DNA of 64,000 nucleotides, from assembly GCA_025617745.1 (NCBI GenBank), contig CM046868.1, forward strand, positions 20,340,615 through 20,404,614, given 5' to 3'. The notes below the pieces were generated by a model, which saw only the letters and a program-made list of their open reading frames with translations, searched no databases and had not been told where the DNA came from. The stretch's first letter is position 1. Every line of letters starts with the position of its first letter. Source of the stretch: Heliocidaris erythrogramma (Eukaryota > Echinodermata > Echinoidea > Camarodonta > Echinometridae). Shown in pieces: positions 34,901 to 40,984 of this stretch. The position numbers and the translations under genes were made by a program.

Positions 34901-37586
34901 TTACATTGACTAAGATATAGCAAAAGATAATGATAATGCGAACAGTGTAGTGAATAATCAGGATACATACAGAATTTAAATGAAATCATTTAAAAAAAGA
35001 ACCCAAAAAAACTATTTAGTAGAGTCATGATATTGTTATCAGTCAATAATGATACCAGTAGTATTATGATCATTTAAAGTAACTGTAATAATAACAAGAA
35101 TAAGATCTTAGAATATAGGAAGTATAAAAGCTGGCCTAGTTGTGACTATGTTGTTTGATATTGATATTGATAACAGACAGTAGGAGATGCCCTCTCTGAC
35201 CTGCTACTGGTAGAGACTATTCTCTGGGTTAAGAGATGGACGGTAGAAACATGGAATGCATCTTACACAGACCTACCAAACAGACAACTCAAAGTCAAGG
35301 TGAGCCCTCTAATCAAAGTTACAGTTTGTTTTATGTCAAGTTTACCATTCATATTTGATTTCAAACTTATTCATGCTCTTTTTTTCAGGAATTTCAACTT
35401 CCATATTAGGTTTATAGGCCTATCACATTTGTACCTGATTGCTAAGTATGTAATCCATGTGGGTGAAACCGTTAGCATCGCAGTCATTGAATTAGGGTGT
35501 CACAAAGCTTTGAGCAATTACAGAATCAAATCAGCAATGACGGAAGAAAGATCATAGCCTGGTTTGACTTTCCGACATACCTGCTTCAAAACAAGCATTA
35601 TTTTGAGACAAAGCAGTAATGCATTACACTAATTTCAACATTTCCCAGACCTAGGCTGTCATATTAATAATAATAATAATAATAAGATGCTTATATATTG
35701 CAAAATACAAAATTGTCTCTTTGCGCTTTGGAGCATATGGCAGACTCTCTAAAGAAATTAAAATTGTATAACTTTGAAACAATGTGACATGTCACCAGTC
35801 CAGATAACTTTTGATAAGATTTTTTAGAATTTTTAGAGACTGAAGACCTGACTGAAAATCTAAGGTGCTGTCAATTCTGATGTTAACTGAAAGAGTGGTT
35901 GTCATCCCATCACAGGTGGCAGACCGTACAGCTATACAGACTACAGATGCAGAGAGACAGTGCACCAGTCCTGCTGGTTTGCAGGATGCAATTAACTCAC
36001 TGGTAGCAAACTTCCAGTCAGCACGCTCGTTTGTCAGACCATCAGGAACAGAAGATGTTGTGCGGGTCTATGCTGAAGCTGCTACAAGAGTGAGTAATTT
36101 GATGATTTTTGTCTCGCCTGCGTAAGCAAAAAGCGAGACATAAGCGCCACTTTTCCGACGGCGGTGGCGAAGGCGTCAACAATTTTGGAAATGCTCTCAT
36201 TTCAAAAGTATACTTTCAATTTTCATGAAACTTGTACACAAGGGTTGTAGAGTATCACAAATAATGTGGAACAAATTTCAGGTCAAACATCAAGGTCAAA
36301 GGTCAATTAAGGTCAATTGAATTAAATTGTGTTAAAAAAACTTAACCTGAGGTTAAGCTTTTGAATGTATTTACTTTATTTCAATAGTATTTGTTCAAGT
36401 TCTTTGAAACTTGGCATCATTTTTGGTAGGAATTGTCTTTATGTTCTCCTCTTCAAATGAATACCCCAATCTTACATTCTCATCACATTAAAGGTCACCT
36501 ACTGACAGTTTAACTCTGTTAAGTCTTTGGTAAATTTCAGGTTTGTCTCTCCATACAGTATGTTTATGTACATGTACATGTAGTATGTACATGTATTGTA
36601 CACATGCATTTGACTTCTTCCCAAAACCATAATTGGCAGGGATCATCCTTAGGCAAGGAGGATTTAAATCAATACAGATGGGGTACCTACCAATATGGGG
36701 GGGGGGGGGGGGGTAAAGTCGTAAGTGCATGTATGTATGTCCAACTCATTACAGTGATAACTCCAAATCACTTAGGGCACAAATTGTATACATTACACAA
36801 TAACAAAATGCATGACTGTCATAAATAATGAGTATGAAATAACACCTATTCATAAGTGAAAGAAGTAAATTACCCTGGCACAAGTCGTACTGCCTAGATG
36901 AGGCACTAGAGCTATACCTGGGTCAAGTGAGGGAAATAAAGATGAATGTCTTGCCAAAGGACACTAGTACCTCTGTATAATTCAAACCCTCTACCTTTTT
37001 TTAATCCAGTCTACTGACTTATCCACTAGACCACATTGCTATTGTATGCATGTGATGAAATGATTACATGTAGGAGTCATTGAATGTCAAAGGTCAAAAG
37101 CCATGGCTGTCAATTTACCAGAAAACATATAACCATCAGTTTTACTCTTATATTTGCCAACTCTCAAGCAAAGCAATGATTCAAAACTTGATACAAACAT
37201 ACGTCAACATAGAGAGATGAATACTACAGACCTTTCAATAATCAAATGAATGATTAAATGCATTGCGATTCCCTTACAATGTACATGAAGTTGAACATAG
37301 TTAAGTTATGTCCCTCATATTTTTAATAATAAATCAAATGTTTTTTGCTCTGGAATTTGCAAAACTCTCAAAGCAATGATTAAAATATCACGGTTGCATG
37401 AGCTGGGCAACCCTTTTTTCACAGAGAGAATTTCAGTTTTACAGATGATTGAAATGCATACATGCCTTTCCTTCTTTTTTTTTCTAAATCTAGGAACAAG
37501 CAGACAAACTGGCTTATGAAGTTGCAGGGAGAGTCTATGATCTGGCTCAAGGTGTTGGCGATCGTCCAGTGGCTCCACCAAGCTGA
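7815..37586 (+). CDS. PGM3: Phosphoacetylglucosamine mutase, complete 17-exon gene
   Basis: Seventeen exons join without a frame break into 1647 nt, 548 residues, against 542 in human PGM3/AGM1. Known role: Mg-dependent interconversion of GlcNAc-6-phosphate and GlcNAc-1-phosphate in the cytosol, a step of UDP-GlcNAc synthesis for N-/O-glycans, GPI anchors and chitin. Seen in the translation: GTAGFR (25-30); catalytic serine loop [11 protein letters not shown] with Ser65; GRDTRPSS (127-134); [10 protein letters not shown] (213-222); metal loop DGDADR (279-284) with three Asp; sugar-binding FEANGHG (372-378); phosphate-binding [15 protein letters not shown] (501-515). All four alpha-D-phosphohexomutase domains are complete and no key residue is missing. 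Start chosen at 7815 because the frame opens there in a good Kozak context and matches the family N-terminus length. All introns are GT-AG; intron sizes range from 321 bp to 5.6 kb and are full of mobile elements. Confidence 0.97.
8071..8430. other. CpG-rich block in PGM3 intron 1, open on both strands
   Basis: About 350 bp with many CG dinucleotides (repeated GATCG, CGCGATCG) that is open for 111-113 codons on both strands. No protein family is recognisable. Its closeness to exon 1 suggests a promoter-proximal CpG-rich or repeat-derived block rather than a gene. Confidence 0.3.
8573..9770. other. PGM3 intron 1 stretch with weak repeats
   Basis: No gene seen. An ~34-bp segment beginning TTGAGTGGTTCAAAATC occurs at about 9489 and 9590. 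A segment near 8720 (GGAGCCAGACGGAGTC) resembles one near 15778 (GAAGCCAGACATAGTC), pointing to a shared dispersed repeat. Confidence 0.35.
9773..9962 (+). mobile_element. SINE with a 7SL-RNA-like head
   Basis: The first ~90 bp resemble the 5' domain of 7SL/SRP RNA: GGGCGTTGTGGCGTGCACC, then TGTAATCCAGCTAC, and after about 30 bp GATTCAGCGGACCCAGG and TTCGAGACTG, in the same order and spacing as human 7SL/Alu (GGGCG...TGTARTCCCAGCTAC...GATCGCTTGAG...CCAGGAGTTC). A canonical pol III B box (GGTTCGAGAC) lies 65 bp after the A-box-like start. The body contains CTTTCGGATGGTGACGTTAA and a (CA)-rich tail. The pol III SINE nature is well supported; the 7SL origin is inferred from visual alignment. Confidence 0.65.
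10400..11138. other. Unrecognised part of PGM3 intron 1
   Basis: AT-rich sequence with no gene, RNA or structured repeat recognised. Confidence 0.3.
11139..12120. mobile_element. 982-bp non-autonomous DNA transposon with subterminal repeats
   Basis: Near-perfect terminal inverted repeats of about 45 bp: the left end reads ATGCACTTATCAATTGTAAG then ACGCACCCCTCGACCCCCGGG, and the right end is its reverse complement. The inside carries many short ATGACGCACC copies (near 11223, 11250, 11290, 11325, 11949, 11975 and 12066) clustered toward both ends, the pattern of transposase-binding subterminal repeats. No transposase ORF is present. The target-site duplication is unclear, so the superfamily is not assigned. 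Confidence 0.75.
12331..12390 (+). repeat. Partial copy of the 14472 hairpin element
   Basis: The segment ATGTAAAATAAGTAGAACAG and following bases to CACCTGTT match the left arm and loop of the palindrome at 14472-14602, without the second arm. Confidence 0.6.
12391..13485. other. End of PGM3 intron 1
   Basis: No gene seen. Contains a long G run near 13012-13033 and ATGTACATGTA-type simple repeats near 12790. Confidence 0.3.
13486..13556 (+). CDS. PGM3: PGM3 exon 2
   Basis: 71 nt, codons 32-55 plus one base. Encodes the helix [16 protein letters not shown], which matches human DHVMFRMGLLAVLRSK. Acceptor TTTCAG, donor GTACGT. Confidence 0.95.
13847..14121. mobile_element. 275-bp TTAA-flanked MITE in PGM3 intron 2
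   Basis: Begins AGGGAAAGTC and ends GACTTCCCCT, with TTAA on both sides (13843-13846 and 14122-14125). The interior (AAAGTTTGAGCAAAATCAG and following) recurs at 63222 and, reversed, at about 46140-46342, so it is a dispersed family. TTAA duplication plus AGGG ends fits a Kolobok- or piggyBac-mobilised element. Confidence 0.75.
14199..14465 (+). repeat. Dispersed MITE copy (44491 family)
   Basis: Shares ACCTGAAAGCTTGTC, AGTAATGTATGCAAACTGGA and CCCCAGGAAAGAAAC with copies at 29880-30018 and 44491-44718. The two ends, GTTCACAA.ATTC..AATTTATG and its complement, form short inverted repeats. This copy has an internal 24-bp duplication near 14255-14300. Confidence 0.7.
14472..14602. repeat. 131-bp near-perfect palindrome
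   Basis: TCTGGTAGACAAAAGAACAT and the next ~35 bases are repeated in reverse complement up to 14602 with very few mismatches, around a short loop at about 14528-14545. If transcribed with the PGM3 pre-mRNA it would fold into a stem of roughly 55 bp. Probably a palindromic MITE. Confidence 0.8.
14890..15345 (+). repeat. Dispersed repeat shared with 40425-40810
   Basis: Segments GTCGGGGTGGAAGGGTCCTAG and AGATATTTACACTAAAATTC recur in the same order at about 40625-40705, together with ACAATGGCAG upstream and ATACAAGGAGAAC downstream. No coding potential. Family not identified. Confidence 0.65.
15423..15552 (+). CDS. PGM3: PGM3 exon 3 (active-site serine)
   Basis: 130 nt, codons 56-98 plus two bases. 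Encodes [19 protein letters not shown], the phosphoserine loop (Ser65), then [13 protein letters not shown]. Acceptor CTATCTAG, donor GTATTA. Confidence 0.96.
15617..15850 (+). repeat. Partial copy of the CCGGCGTAA-type element (21754 family)
   Basis: TATTCCGGCTTAAAGGCCGC, then AAAGGCTGCACCCCAACTTT, resembles the left end of the element at 21754. No matching right end was found. Confidence 0.5.
16250..18121 (+). repeat. Tandem and higher-order repeat block in PGM3 intron 3
   Basis: Starts at the CCCCGGCAGTATGCCGG hairpin and ends near CGCCGGGGGATAC. Inside are about eight diverged units carrying GGTGATGCTGCC, GTTCCGTC(C)TTTATAGGG and TCAAAGGTCAT. A 448-bp higher-order unit is duplicated head to tail: the segment ATGTATCTTGGTATAATCTA lies at about 16868, 17170, 17316 and 17618, i.e. 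two pairs offset by exactly 448 bp. Non-coding. Confidence 0.8.
18126..18518. mobile_element. TTAA-type MITE in PGM3 intron 3
   Basis: Left end AGTGATTTGGTAACTTTGTA then GAGGCTTGAT; the right end is its inverted copy (CAAGCCTCCACAAAGTTACC then GAATCCCT). Flanks are TTAA (18122-18125) and TTTA (18519-18522), the latter one substitution away from TTAA. Confidence 0.7.
18611..18706 (+). CDS. PGM3: PGM3 exon 4
   Basis: 96 nt, codons 99-130 plus two bases. Ends with IFVGRDTR. The acceptor (GATAAAG) sits 3' of a long TTTCTC-rich tract; the first few residues (SDEDLE) are poorly conserved, so the acceptor is fixed mainly by frame and length. Confidence 0.88.
19681..19955 (-). mobile_element. tRNA-derived SINE in PGM3 intron 4
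   Basis: On the minus strand, TTGGCTCAGTCAGTACAGCG (A box region), CGCCTCACAATCGG (anticodon-arm-like) and GTGGGTTCGAACC (B box) form a degenerate tRNA-like head, followed by CCAAAAGACGTTAAAAGATG and, at the 3' end, (ATT)n. Typical pol III SINE architecture. The anticodon and acceptor stems do not pair well enough for a working tRNA. Confidence 0.75.
20012..20085 (+). CDS. PGM3: PGM3 exon 5
   Basis: 74 nt finishing the GRDTRPSS motif and continuing [21 protein letters not shown]. Acceptor CTGTACAG, donor GTAAGC. Confidence 0.94.
20338..20973. mobile_element. 636-bp TTAA-flanked element in PGM3 intron 5
   Basis: Ends are AGGACAATTAACCCC and, inverted, AGGGAAATTAACCTC; TTAA flanks lie at 20334-20337 and 20974-20977. 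No ORF of note inside. Confidence 0.72.
21089..21216 (+). CDS. PGM3: PGM3 exon 6
   Basis: 128 nt, ending in phase 0 at codon 198. Encodes [17 protein letters not shown] and the EGYYQKL-like segment [12 protein letters not shown], both PGM3-specific. Acceptor TTTGCAG, donor GTAAAA. Confidence 0.95.
21285..21549. mobile_element. 265-bp TTAA-flanked element in PGM3 intron 6
   Basis: Starts AGGGAAAATC, ends GGCATGTCCCT, with TTAA at 21281-21284 and 21550-21553. Terminal inverted repeats are short. The interior is unlike the other TTAA elements of this gene. Confidence 0.6.
21754..23266. mobile_element. 1.5-kb non-autonomous element with TA flanks in PGM3 intron 6
   Basis: Left end CCATATTTTCCGGCGTAAGG then GCCGCA; the right end inverted reads CCATATTTTCACCCTAAATA, with TGCGGCC further in. 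TA dinucleotides flank both ends (21752-21753 and 23267-23268). No transposase visible. It almost fills intron 6, ending 97 bp before exon 7. Confidence 0.6.
23364..23522 (+). CDS. PGM3: PGM3 exon 7
   Basis: 159 nt, codons 199-251, phase 0 at both ends. Encodes [17 protein letters not shown] and [11 protein letters not shown], matching the human DCANGIGALK and NDGSKGKLN segments. Donor GTAAGG. Confidence 0.95.
23647..24249. mobile_element. ~600-bp TTAA-type element in PGM3 intron 7
   Basis: Inverted ends AGGGGCAAACAACTAAGAAC...and AGGGACAGTCAACTATTAAA, both followed by AGAACTCATGGGGAAA. Left flank TTAA (23643-23646), right flank TTCA (24250-24253), one change from TTAA. Confidence 0.68.
24609..24651 (+). 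CDS. PGM3: PGM3 exon 8
   Basis: Short 43-nt exon, codons 252-265 plus one base. Encodes [14 protein letters not shown], equal to human CGADFVKSHQKPP. Acceptor ACACAG, donor GTAAGC. Confidence 0.93.
25087..25460. repeat. 33-bp minisatellite, about 11 copies, PGM3 intron 8
   Basis: Unit AAATAGCATGTAGATACTGA followed by CTAAAAATGTAAG, repeated with few substitutions. As 33 is divisible by three, the array stays open on the minus strand and would read MLFLTxLVSIY eleven times; this is a consequence of the repeat rather than evidence for a gene. Confidence 0.9.
25651..25731 (+). CDS. PGM3: PGM3 exon 9 (metal-binding loop)
   Basis: 81 nt carrying [17 protein letters not shown]. Asp279, Asp281 and Asp283 are the Mg ligands of the phosphohexomutase fold. 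Acceptor CTAATAG, donor GTATGA. Confidence 0.96.
26068..26330. repeat. 263-bp long hairpin (palindromic MITE), PGM3 intron 9
   Basis: Arms of about 125 bp (26068-26195 and 26206-26330) are near-perfect inverted copies, beginning AATTGAAGAGAGTTAATCAG and meeting at GGGTCTTAA-GACTAT-TTAAGACCC. Flanked by AAT on both sides. The transcript would form an almost continuous double strand. Confidence 0.88.
26463..26506 (+). CDS. PGM3: PGM3 exon 10
   Basis: 44 nt encoding [15 protein letters not shown], matching human [13 protein letters not shown]. Acceptor TTTGTAG, donor GTAAGA. The next intron (4219 bp) contains the tandem duplication at 26586-28925. Confidence 0.95.
26586..27899. repeat. Tandem duplication, unit 1 (1314 bp), PGM3 intron 10
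   Basis: First copy of a direct duplication. Starts TTTTTGGAAGTGTGAGCAGA and ends CTGGGCTAGATC. Includes a G run near 26651-26661 and about 284 bp (27184-27467) that the second copy lacks. No gene or element family recognised. Confidence 0.85.
27900..28925. repeat. Tandem duplication, unit 2 (1026 bp), PGM3 intron 10
   Basis: Second copy, immediately adjacent to unit 1 and nearly identical to it over both outer parts. It lacks the segment corresponding to 27184-27467, joining AATCACCTT directly to CACAAGTTTACATG. The high identity dates the duplication as recent. Confidence 0.85.
28926..29870. other. Unrecognised part of PGM3 intron 10
   Basis: No gene or repeat family recognised; contains a C run near 29508-29520. 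Confidence 0.3.
29880..30018 (-). repeat. Truncated dispersed MITE copy (44491 family)
   Basis: Minus-strand match to 44491-44718: GTTCTTGACAACCTGAAAGC, AGTAATGTATGCAAACTGGA and the end near TTTGTGAACAGGT. It lacks the segment after ATTGTAGTTCATTCATT. Confidence 0.65.
30726..30839 (+). CDS. PGM3: PGM3 exon 11
   Basis: 114 nt, codons 308-345. Encodes [16 protein letters not shown], equal to the human [16 protein letters not shown] segment. Acceptor TCCTTAG, donor GTAAGA. Confidence 0.95.
31161..31262 (+). CDS. PGM3: PGM3 exon 12 (sugar-binding loop)
   Basis: 102 nt, codons 346-379. Encodes [20 protein letters not shown] followed by ANGHGT, the substrate-specificity loop. Acceptor CCAAGCAG, donor GTGAGT. 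Confidence 0.96.
31713..31768 (+). CDS. PGM3: PGM3 exon 13
   Basis: 56 nt, codons 380-397 plus two bases, [18 protein letters not shown]. Variable region of the family. A pogo-like element begins 19 bp beyond the donor GTAGGC. Confidence 0.88.
31787..32674. mobile_element. 888-bp pogo/Tigger-like MITE in PGM3 intron 13
   Basis: Terminal inverted repeats CAGGGGAAACTCAATATAAT and, inverted, CAGGGGAAACTCGACATAAC, followed by GAGG and by ...CTCGTTATA-type sequences, the style of pogo/Tigger ends. No transposase. The centre (about 32205-32360) has four diverged ~45-bp repeats with GACGCTCCCTGCGC. TA is seen only at the right flank. Confidence 0.7.
32767..33714. mobile_element. 948-bp TTAA-flanked element in PGM3 intron 13
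   Basis: Ends AGATCACATTACAAGAAAAT and its inverse, flanked by TTAA (32763-32766 and 33715-33718). A second inverted pair lies inside (near 32970-33015 and 33480-33530; AAGCAGACGA...). It ends 48 bp before exon 14. No ORF. Confidence 0.75.
33763..33826 (+). CDS. PGM3: PGM3 exon 14
   Basis: 64 nt, to codon 419. Encodes [20 protein letters not shown], parallel to human DKKRKAAKMLENIIDLFNQ. A TTAA-flanked element ends 48 bp upstream of the acceptor CTCTACAG. Confidence 0.92.
33827..35176. other. PGM3 intron 14, nothing recognised
   Basis: About 1.35 kb without a structured repeat, RNA or coding signal that I can identify. Confidence 0.3.
35177..35299 (+). CDS. PGM3: PGM3 exon 15
   Basis: 123 nt, codons 420-460. 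Encodes [17 protein letters not shown] and [12 protein letters not shown]. There are two possible AG acceptors 4 bp apart; the upstream one (TAACAG) is chosen because it alone keeps frame and restores the NQ-xx-GDA junction. Confidence 0.93.
35916..36089 (+). CDS. PGM3: PGM3 exon 16 (phosphate-binding loop)
   Basis: 174 nt, codons 461-518. Encodes TTDAERQ and [17 protein letters not shown], the C-terminal domain 4 phosphate-binding loop. Donor GTGAGT; a dispersed repeat begins about 21 bp downstream. Confidence 0.96.
36108..36530 (+). repeat. Dispersed repeat with terminal hairpin, PGM3 intron 16
   Basis: Starts with the hairpin GTCTCGCCTGCG-TAAGCAAAA-AGCGAGAC at 36111, followed by TCATGAAACTTGTACACAAG and AAGGTCAAAGGTCAA. 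This is a repeat style common in marine invertebrate genomes. The right end is not defined. Confidence 0.6.
36865..37045 (-). mobile_element. tRNA-like SINE in PGM3 intron 16
   Basis: On the minus strand, GTGGTCTAGTGGATAAG (A box) and GGGTTTGAATTATAC (weak B box) are followed by TTTGGCAAGACATTCATCTT and ACCCAGGTATAGCTCTAG. The body matches the copy at about 43700-43880 (TTTGGCAAGACAGTAATCTA, ACCCAGGTGTTAAATGG). Confidence 0.65.
37494..37586 (+). CDS. PGM3: PGM3 exon 17 (stop codon)
   Basis: 93 nt, codons 519-548 and TGA at 37584-37586. Encodes [20 protein letters not shown] then [10 protein letters not shown], matching the human GGIGERPQPGF C-terminus in layout. Acceptor ATCTAG after a T-rich tract. 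Confidence 0.95.
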   Translation, partial: EQADKLAYEVAGRVYDLAQGVGDRPVAPPS

Positions 37587-38009
37587 AATCTGTAGACCCA
37601 AATAGGTTACCACTAGTCTTATTAACAACTCTGCCTTTTAAGTTTGTCATTCACATCAGACATAAAGTACTGTTCACAACAAAATTGGGGAGGGGGCCAT
37701 TTGTATCAGACCCGTTTAGTGTCAAGCCTTGTCTTATGAGCCTAATGAGAATGGGGCAGTTGGAGGTTGGGGGGGGCACAATATTTTGATAAAGATGTAC
37801 ATACATATTGATACATTGTCATAGAAAAGGTGCTCATTTAATGTCTTATTTTGATGATTTGAGAGTTTGATATGATTAATCAATTCTCATTTATGAAAGA
37901 AATATATGTCTCGTCATATGTTGCTTACAAAATTGCAAAGTCTTTTAAACCTGCATGAATACTGTTATTAGTTTTCTGCAAGTGACATTTACATTTCGTT
38001 CTATCAAAA

Positions 38010-38015
38010 AATAAA
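38010..38015 (+). terminator. Likely PGM3 poly(A) signal
   Basis: First canonical AATAAA after the PGM3 stop, about 425 bp downstream. A TIR element starts 59 bp later, which is consistent with the transcript ending here. Later AATAAA sites also exist, so the 3' UTR length is an inference. Confidence 0.45.
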
Positions 38016-38073
38016 GTTGAAATTCTCAGCTCATGAAGTGGACTCTTCAAAATTTCATTGCCAATACAACATA

Positions 38074-39017
38074 CAGCCCTGGAAATTTTTTTTTAGACCA
38101 ACTCCTTATAAAGGCCTATATGGCAAGTGTTGGCTATATCACTAATTGAATTTTCAGAATGATTTCTACTAGCTAACTCATAATAAGTGGATGAACACTC
38201 CCCAAAACAATTAGCTTGTATAATAACTAATCCCTCTGACAATTACCGCCAGGGTAATTGCCCCTAAGACAATTAACCCTGGACAATTTGCGCTAAAGGA
38301 CAATTCCTTCTAAGGGCACCCCAACAGATAGAACTTTCAGAACAACTAACAGAATGTAGATATCCTAGATGCTAACTGTCCTCAGGGATATTCTCCAGGG
38401 GTAGGGGTTTTGGAAAAAATGTCCTGACAGAAGTGGTCTGGGGAGAATTGTCCAGGAGGTATGCCTGATTGTCTCGTAAAGCCATGTCAACTCCTCTGGA
38501 GGCAGTTTGTTCAGTTCTCTGTGGAAAATTGCTACATTTGATGATAGCAGCCATGCCTTGTAGCATGCTGTCAACAAGGTGTTGCCTCACAGCAGCTCAT
38601 TCATGCTGCAAGAATGTTTTCTTGTTTCATAAAATTAATTTTCTAATATCTTTAATTCTTATGTCACATGCAATGGTCTCAGTAGAATAATGAGAAGGCC
38701 ATGGTGCTCAGACCAAGAGAAGTAACACTTGAAATTCATCCTCTCAGACATTTATAGTCTATTAGGTGGTCCAAAAACTCTTTCTCATGGGAAAAAAGGG
38801 GTGTTGTAATTGTCTGGGGAAATTTGTCCGGGCTGTAGTCGTCCTAGTGGTAACTGTCCTGGGGTAAAAAGTCATAGGGATAATTGTTCTAGTCAGTAGT
38901 AGTCCATTTATCATGAATTAGCTGTTGATAATCATTTTCCTACTTCCACAGACAATGGACTTAACACTACTCATATACCCCAAAATGGAGCTGGTCTAAT
39001 AATTTTTTCCAGGGCTG
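38074..39017. mobile_element. 944-bp TIR element downstream of PGM3
   Basis: Inverted ends CAGCCCTGGAAATTTTTTTT then TAGACCA, and CAGCCCTGGAAAAAATTATT then AGACCAGCTCC. TA on both outer sides. Interior rich in GACAATT and AACTGTCC repeats. No transposase. Confidence 0.72.
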
Positions 39018-39402
39018 TATTTCCTGTCAACCTGCATGTTGAAACACATTAATTTTTAAATATCATATCAGAGATTGATATTGATTGTATTACATTTTTT
39101 TAAAAAGAAGAAGAAAAATAAGAAACTGTGCCAATGTCCTAGCATTTAGAGGAAGAGATCTTGTAAGGTTATACTGTTTGTGTCCATAGATGCTATGATG
39201 AGTAAGTATCAAGAGTTTAGACAGGGTTATCTGCACTTCCTATCGTAAGATTTTTAATTTTATAGGGTATATTTTTTTATGGTAAAACACTTTATTAAGT
39301 TGTGTATTTGGTAAAAATGACAAACTTCCAAAATTGACAAAGCTTAAAGGGATTGTTTAGTGTTGGTATTCCCTCAAAAACATATTTTCAGATATGTTGG
39401 AT

Positions 39403-40382
39403 TTTTAGCTCACCTGAGCCTAAGGCTCGAGTGAGCTATTGCGATGGAAATTTGTCCGTCGTCCGTCGTGCGTCGTGCGTCGTCCGTCGTCCGTTAACTT
39501 TTTACATTTTCATCTTCTTCTCCAAAACCCATGATCGGAATTCAACCAAACTTGGTAGGAATCATCCTTAGGGGTAGGGGACCCAAAGTTGCTAAAATGG
39601 TAAATGTGGCCCCCAGGGGGGCCCAGGGGGAGGGCCCCCAATTGTAAAAGCTATGTAAATTTCAAACATCTTCTTCTCCAGAACCAGGTATAGCTCAGAC
39701 TTGGTATTGTGTATGGAGATACCTCTATAGATGAAGAATGAATGTTGTTCATGAAATTTCTCTGAGTGGCCCTATAGGGGCCCTGTGGGGGTAACATACT
39801 GGAGGGAGGGGGGCGCTGCCAGGCAAAATGTACATTCTGATCTTCTTCTCCAAAACACATGATCGGAATTCAACCAAACTTGGTAGGAATCATCCTTAGG
39901 GGTAGGGGACCCAAAGTTGCTAAAATGGTACATGTGGCCCCAAGGGGGGCCCAAGGGGAGGGCCCCCAATTGTAAAAACTATGTAAATTTCAAACATCTT
40001 CTTCTCCAGAACCAGGCATAGCTCAGACTTGGTATTGTGTATGGAGATACCTCTATAGATGAAGAATGAAGGTTGTTCATGAAATTTCTCTAAGTGGCCC
40101 TATAGGGGCCCTGTGGGGGTAACATACTTGAGGGGGGGGTGGGGCAAGTTGTCCGCCATCCATAAACTTTTTACATTTTCAGCTTCTCCAAAACACATGA
40201 TTGGAATTTAACCGAACTAGGTAGGAAGCTCAGACTTGGTATTGTGTATAGAGATACCTCTATAGATGAAGAATGAAAGTTGTTCATGAAATTTTTCTGG
40301 GTGGCCTTATAGGGGCCCCTGCACCAGATGGGAATTGATCCACCTCAGGTGAGCGTCGTGCCCCCTGGGGCTCTTGTTGTTG
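39403..40382 (+). repeat. AGCTCACCTGAG dispersed repeat with internal direct repeats
   Basis: Bounded by AGCTCACCTGAGCCTAAGGC and CACCTCAGGTGAGCG...CCCCCTGGGGCTC. Contains a (CGTCCGTCGTGCG)n stretch near 39455-39495, then a ~323-bp unit (TTCTCCAAAACCCATGATCG at about 39522) repeated at 39845 and partially at 40180. Non-coding; a repeat type frequent in marine invertebrates. Confidence 0.78.
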
Positions 40383-40424
40383 ATATTATAGCTAGATTCT
40401 AGCAATATTAACATGCTGTGAAGA

Positions 40425-40810
40425 TTTCACCTCCTAAAGTGAAAAAAATTTACAAATGAGACGTAAAAATTAATTATATACCAGGCCAGGGATATAAACT
40501 CCCAACAATGGCAGCGTGCACTATACACTATAACGCGTGCAAAAACTTAAGAGGATTATGTGTATTCCACACACAGTGACACACATGCTAACTCCACGCG
40601 AAGCCCCGGGACTGTTGCATGGGGAGCCATCGGGGTGGAAAGGTCCTAGCGTAGAGCAGTATGTTACCGTGATTTTAGCGTTCCTTACAGATATTTACAC
40701 TAAAATTCATCAGAAATCATTGATGGAATACCCCTTGATCTCGTACAAAACTTTTTTGATACAAGGAGAACAACATGAGACTATACTGAACACGTTTATT
40801 TCCAATTTCC
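40425..40810 (+). repeat. Dispersed repeat shared with 14890-15345
   Basis: Matches the intron 2 copy in order over several blocks (ATCGGGGTGGAAAGGTCCTA, AGATATTTACACTAAAATTC, ATACAAGGAGAAC). The 148-codon ORF that begins here is not supported as a gene. Confidence 0.6.
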
Positions 40811-40984
40811 TCTTTGCTACCAAAACTATCCATGAGCTTGAATTCAAGCTCTTAAAGGGGCATGTTTACACACTTGAGATGAGAGTACATTTTGAGTTGT
40901 GTTTCATTTGCTTATGTGTTGTCTTAAAACTTAGTGAATATATGATACAAGGGTGTTATACATGTATGAAGGTACGATACTAAC

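Noticed and set aside
40537..40983. 148-codon plus-strand ORF as a host gene
   Set aside because: Half of it lies in a dispersed repeat also found at 14890-15345; no domain, low-complexity tail.
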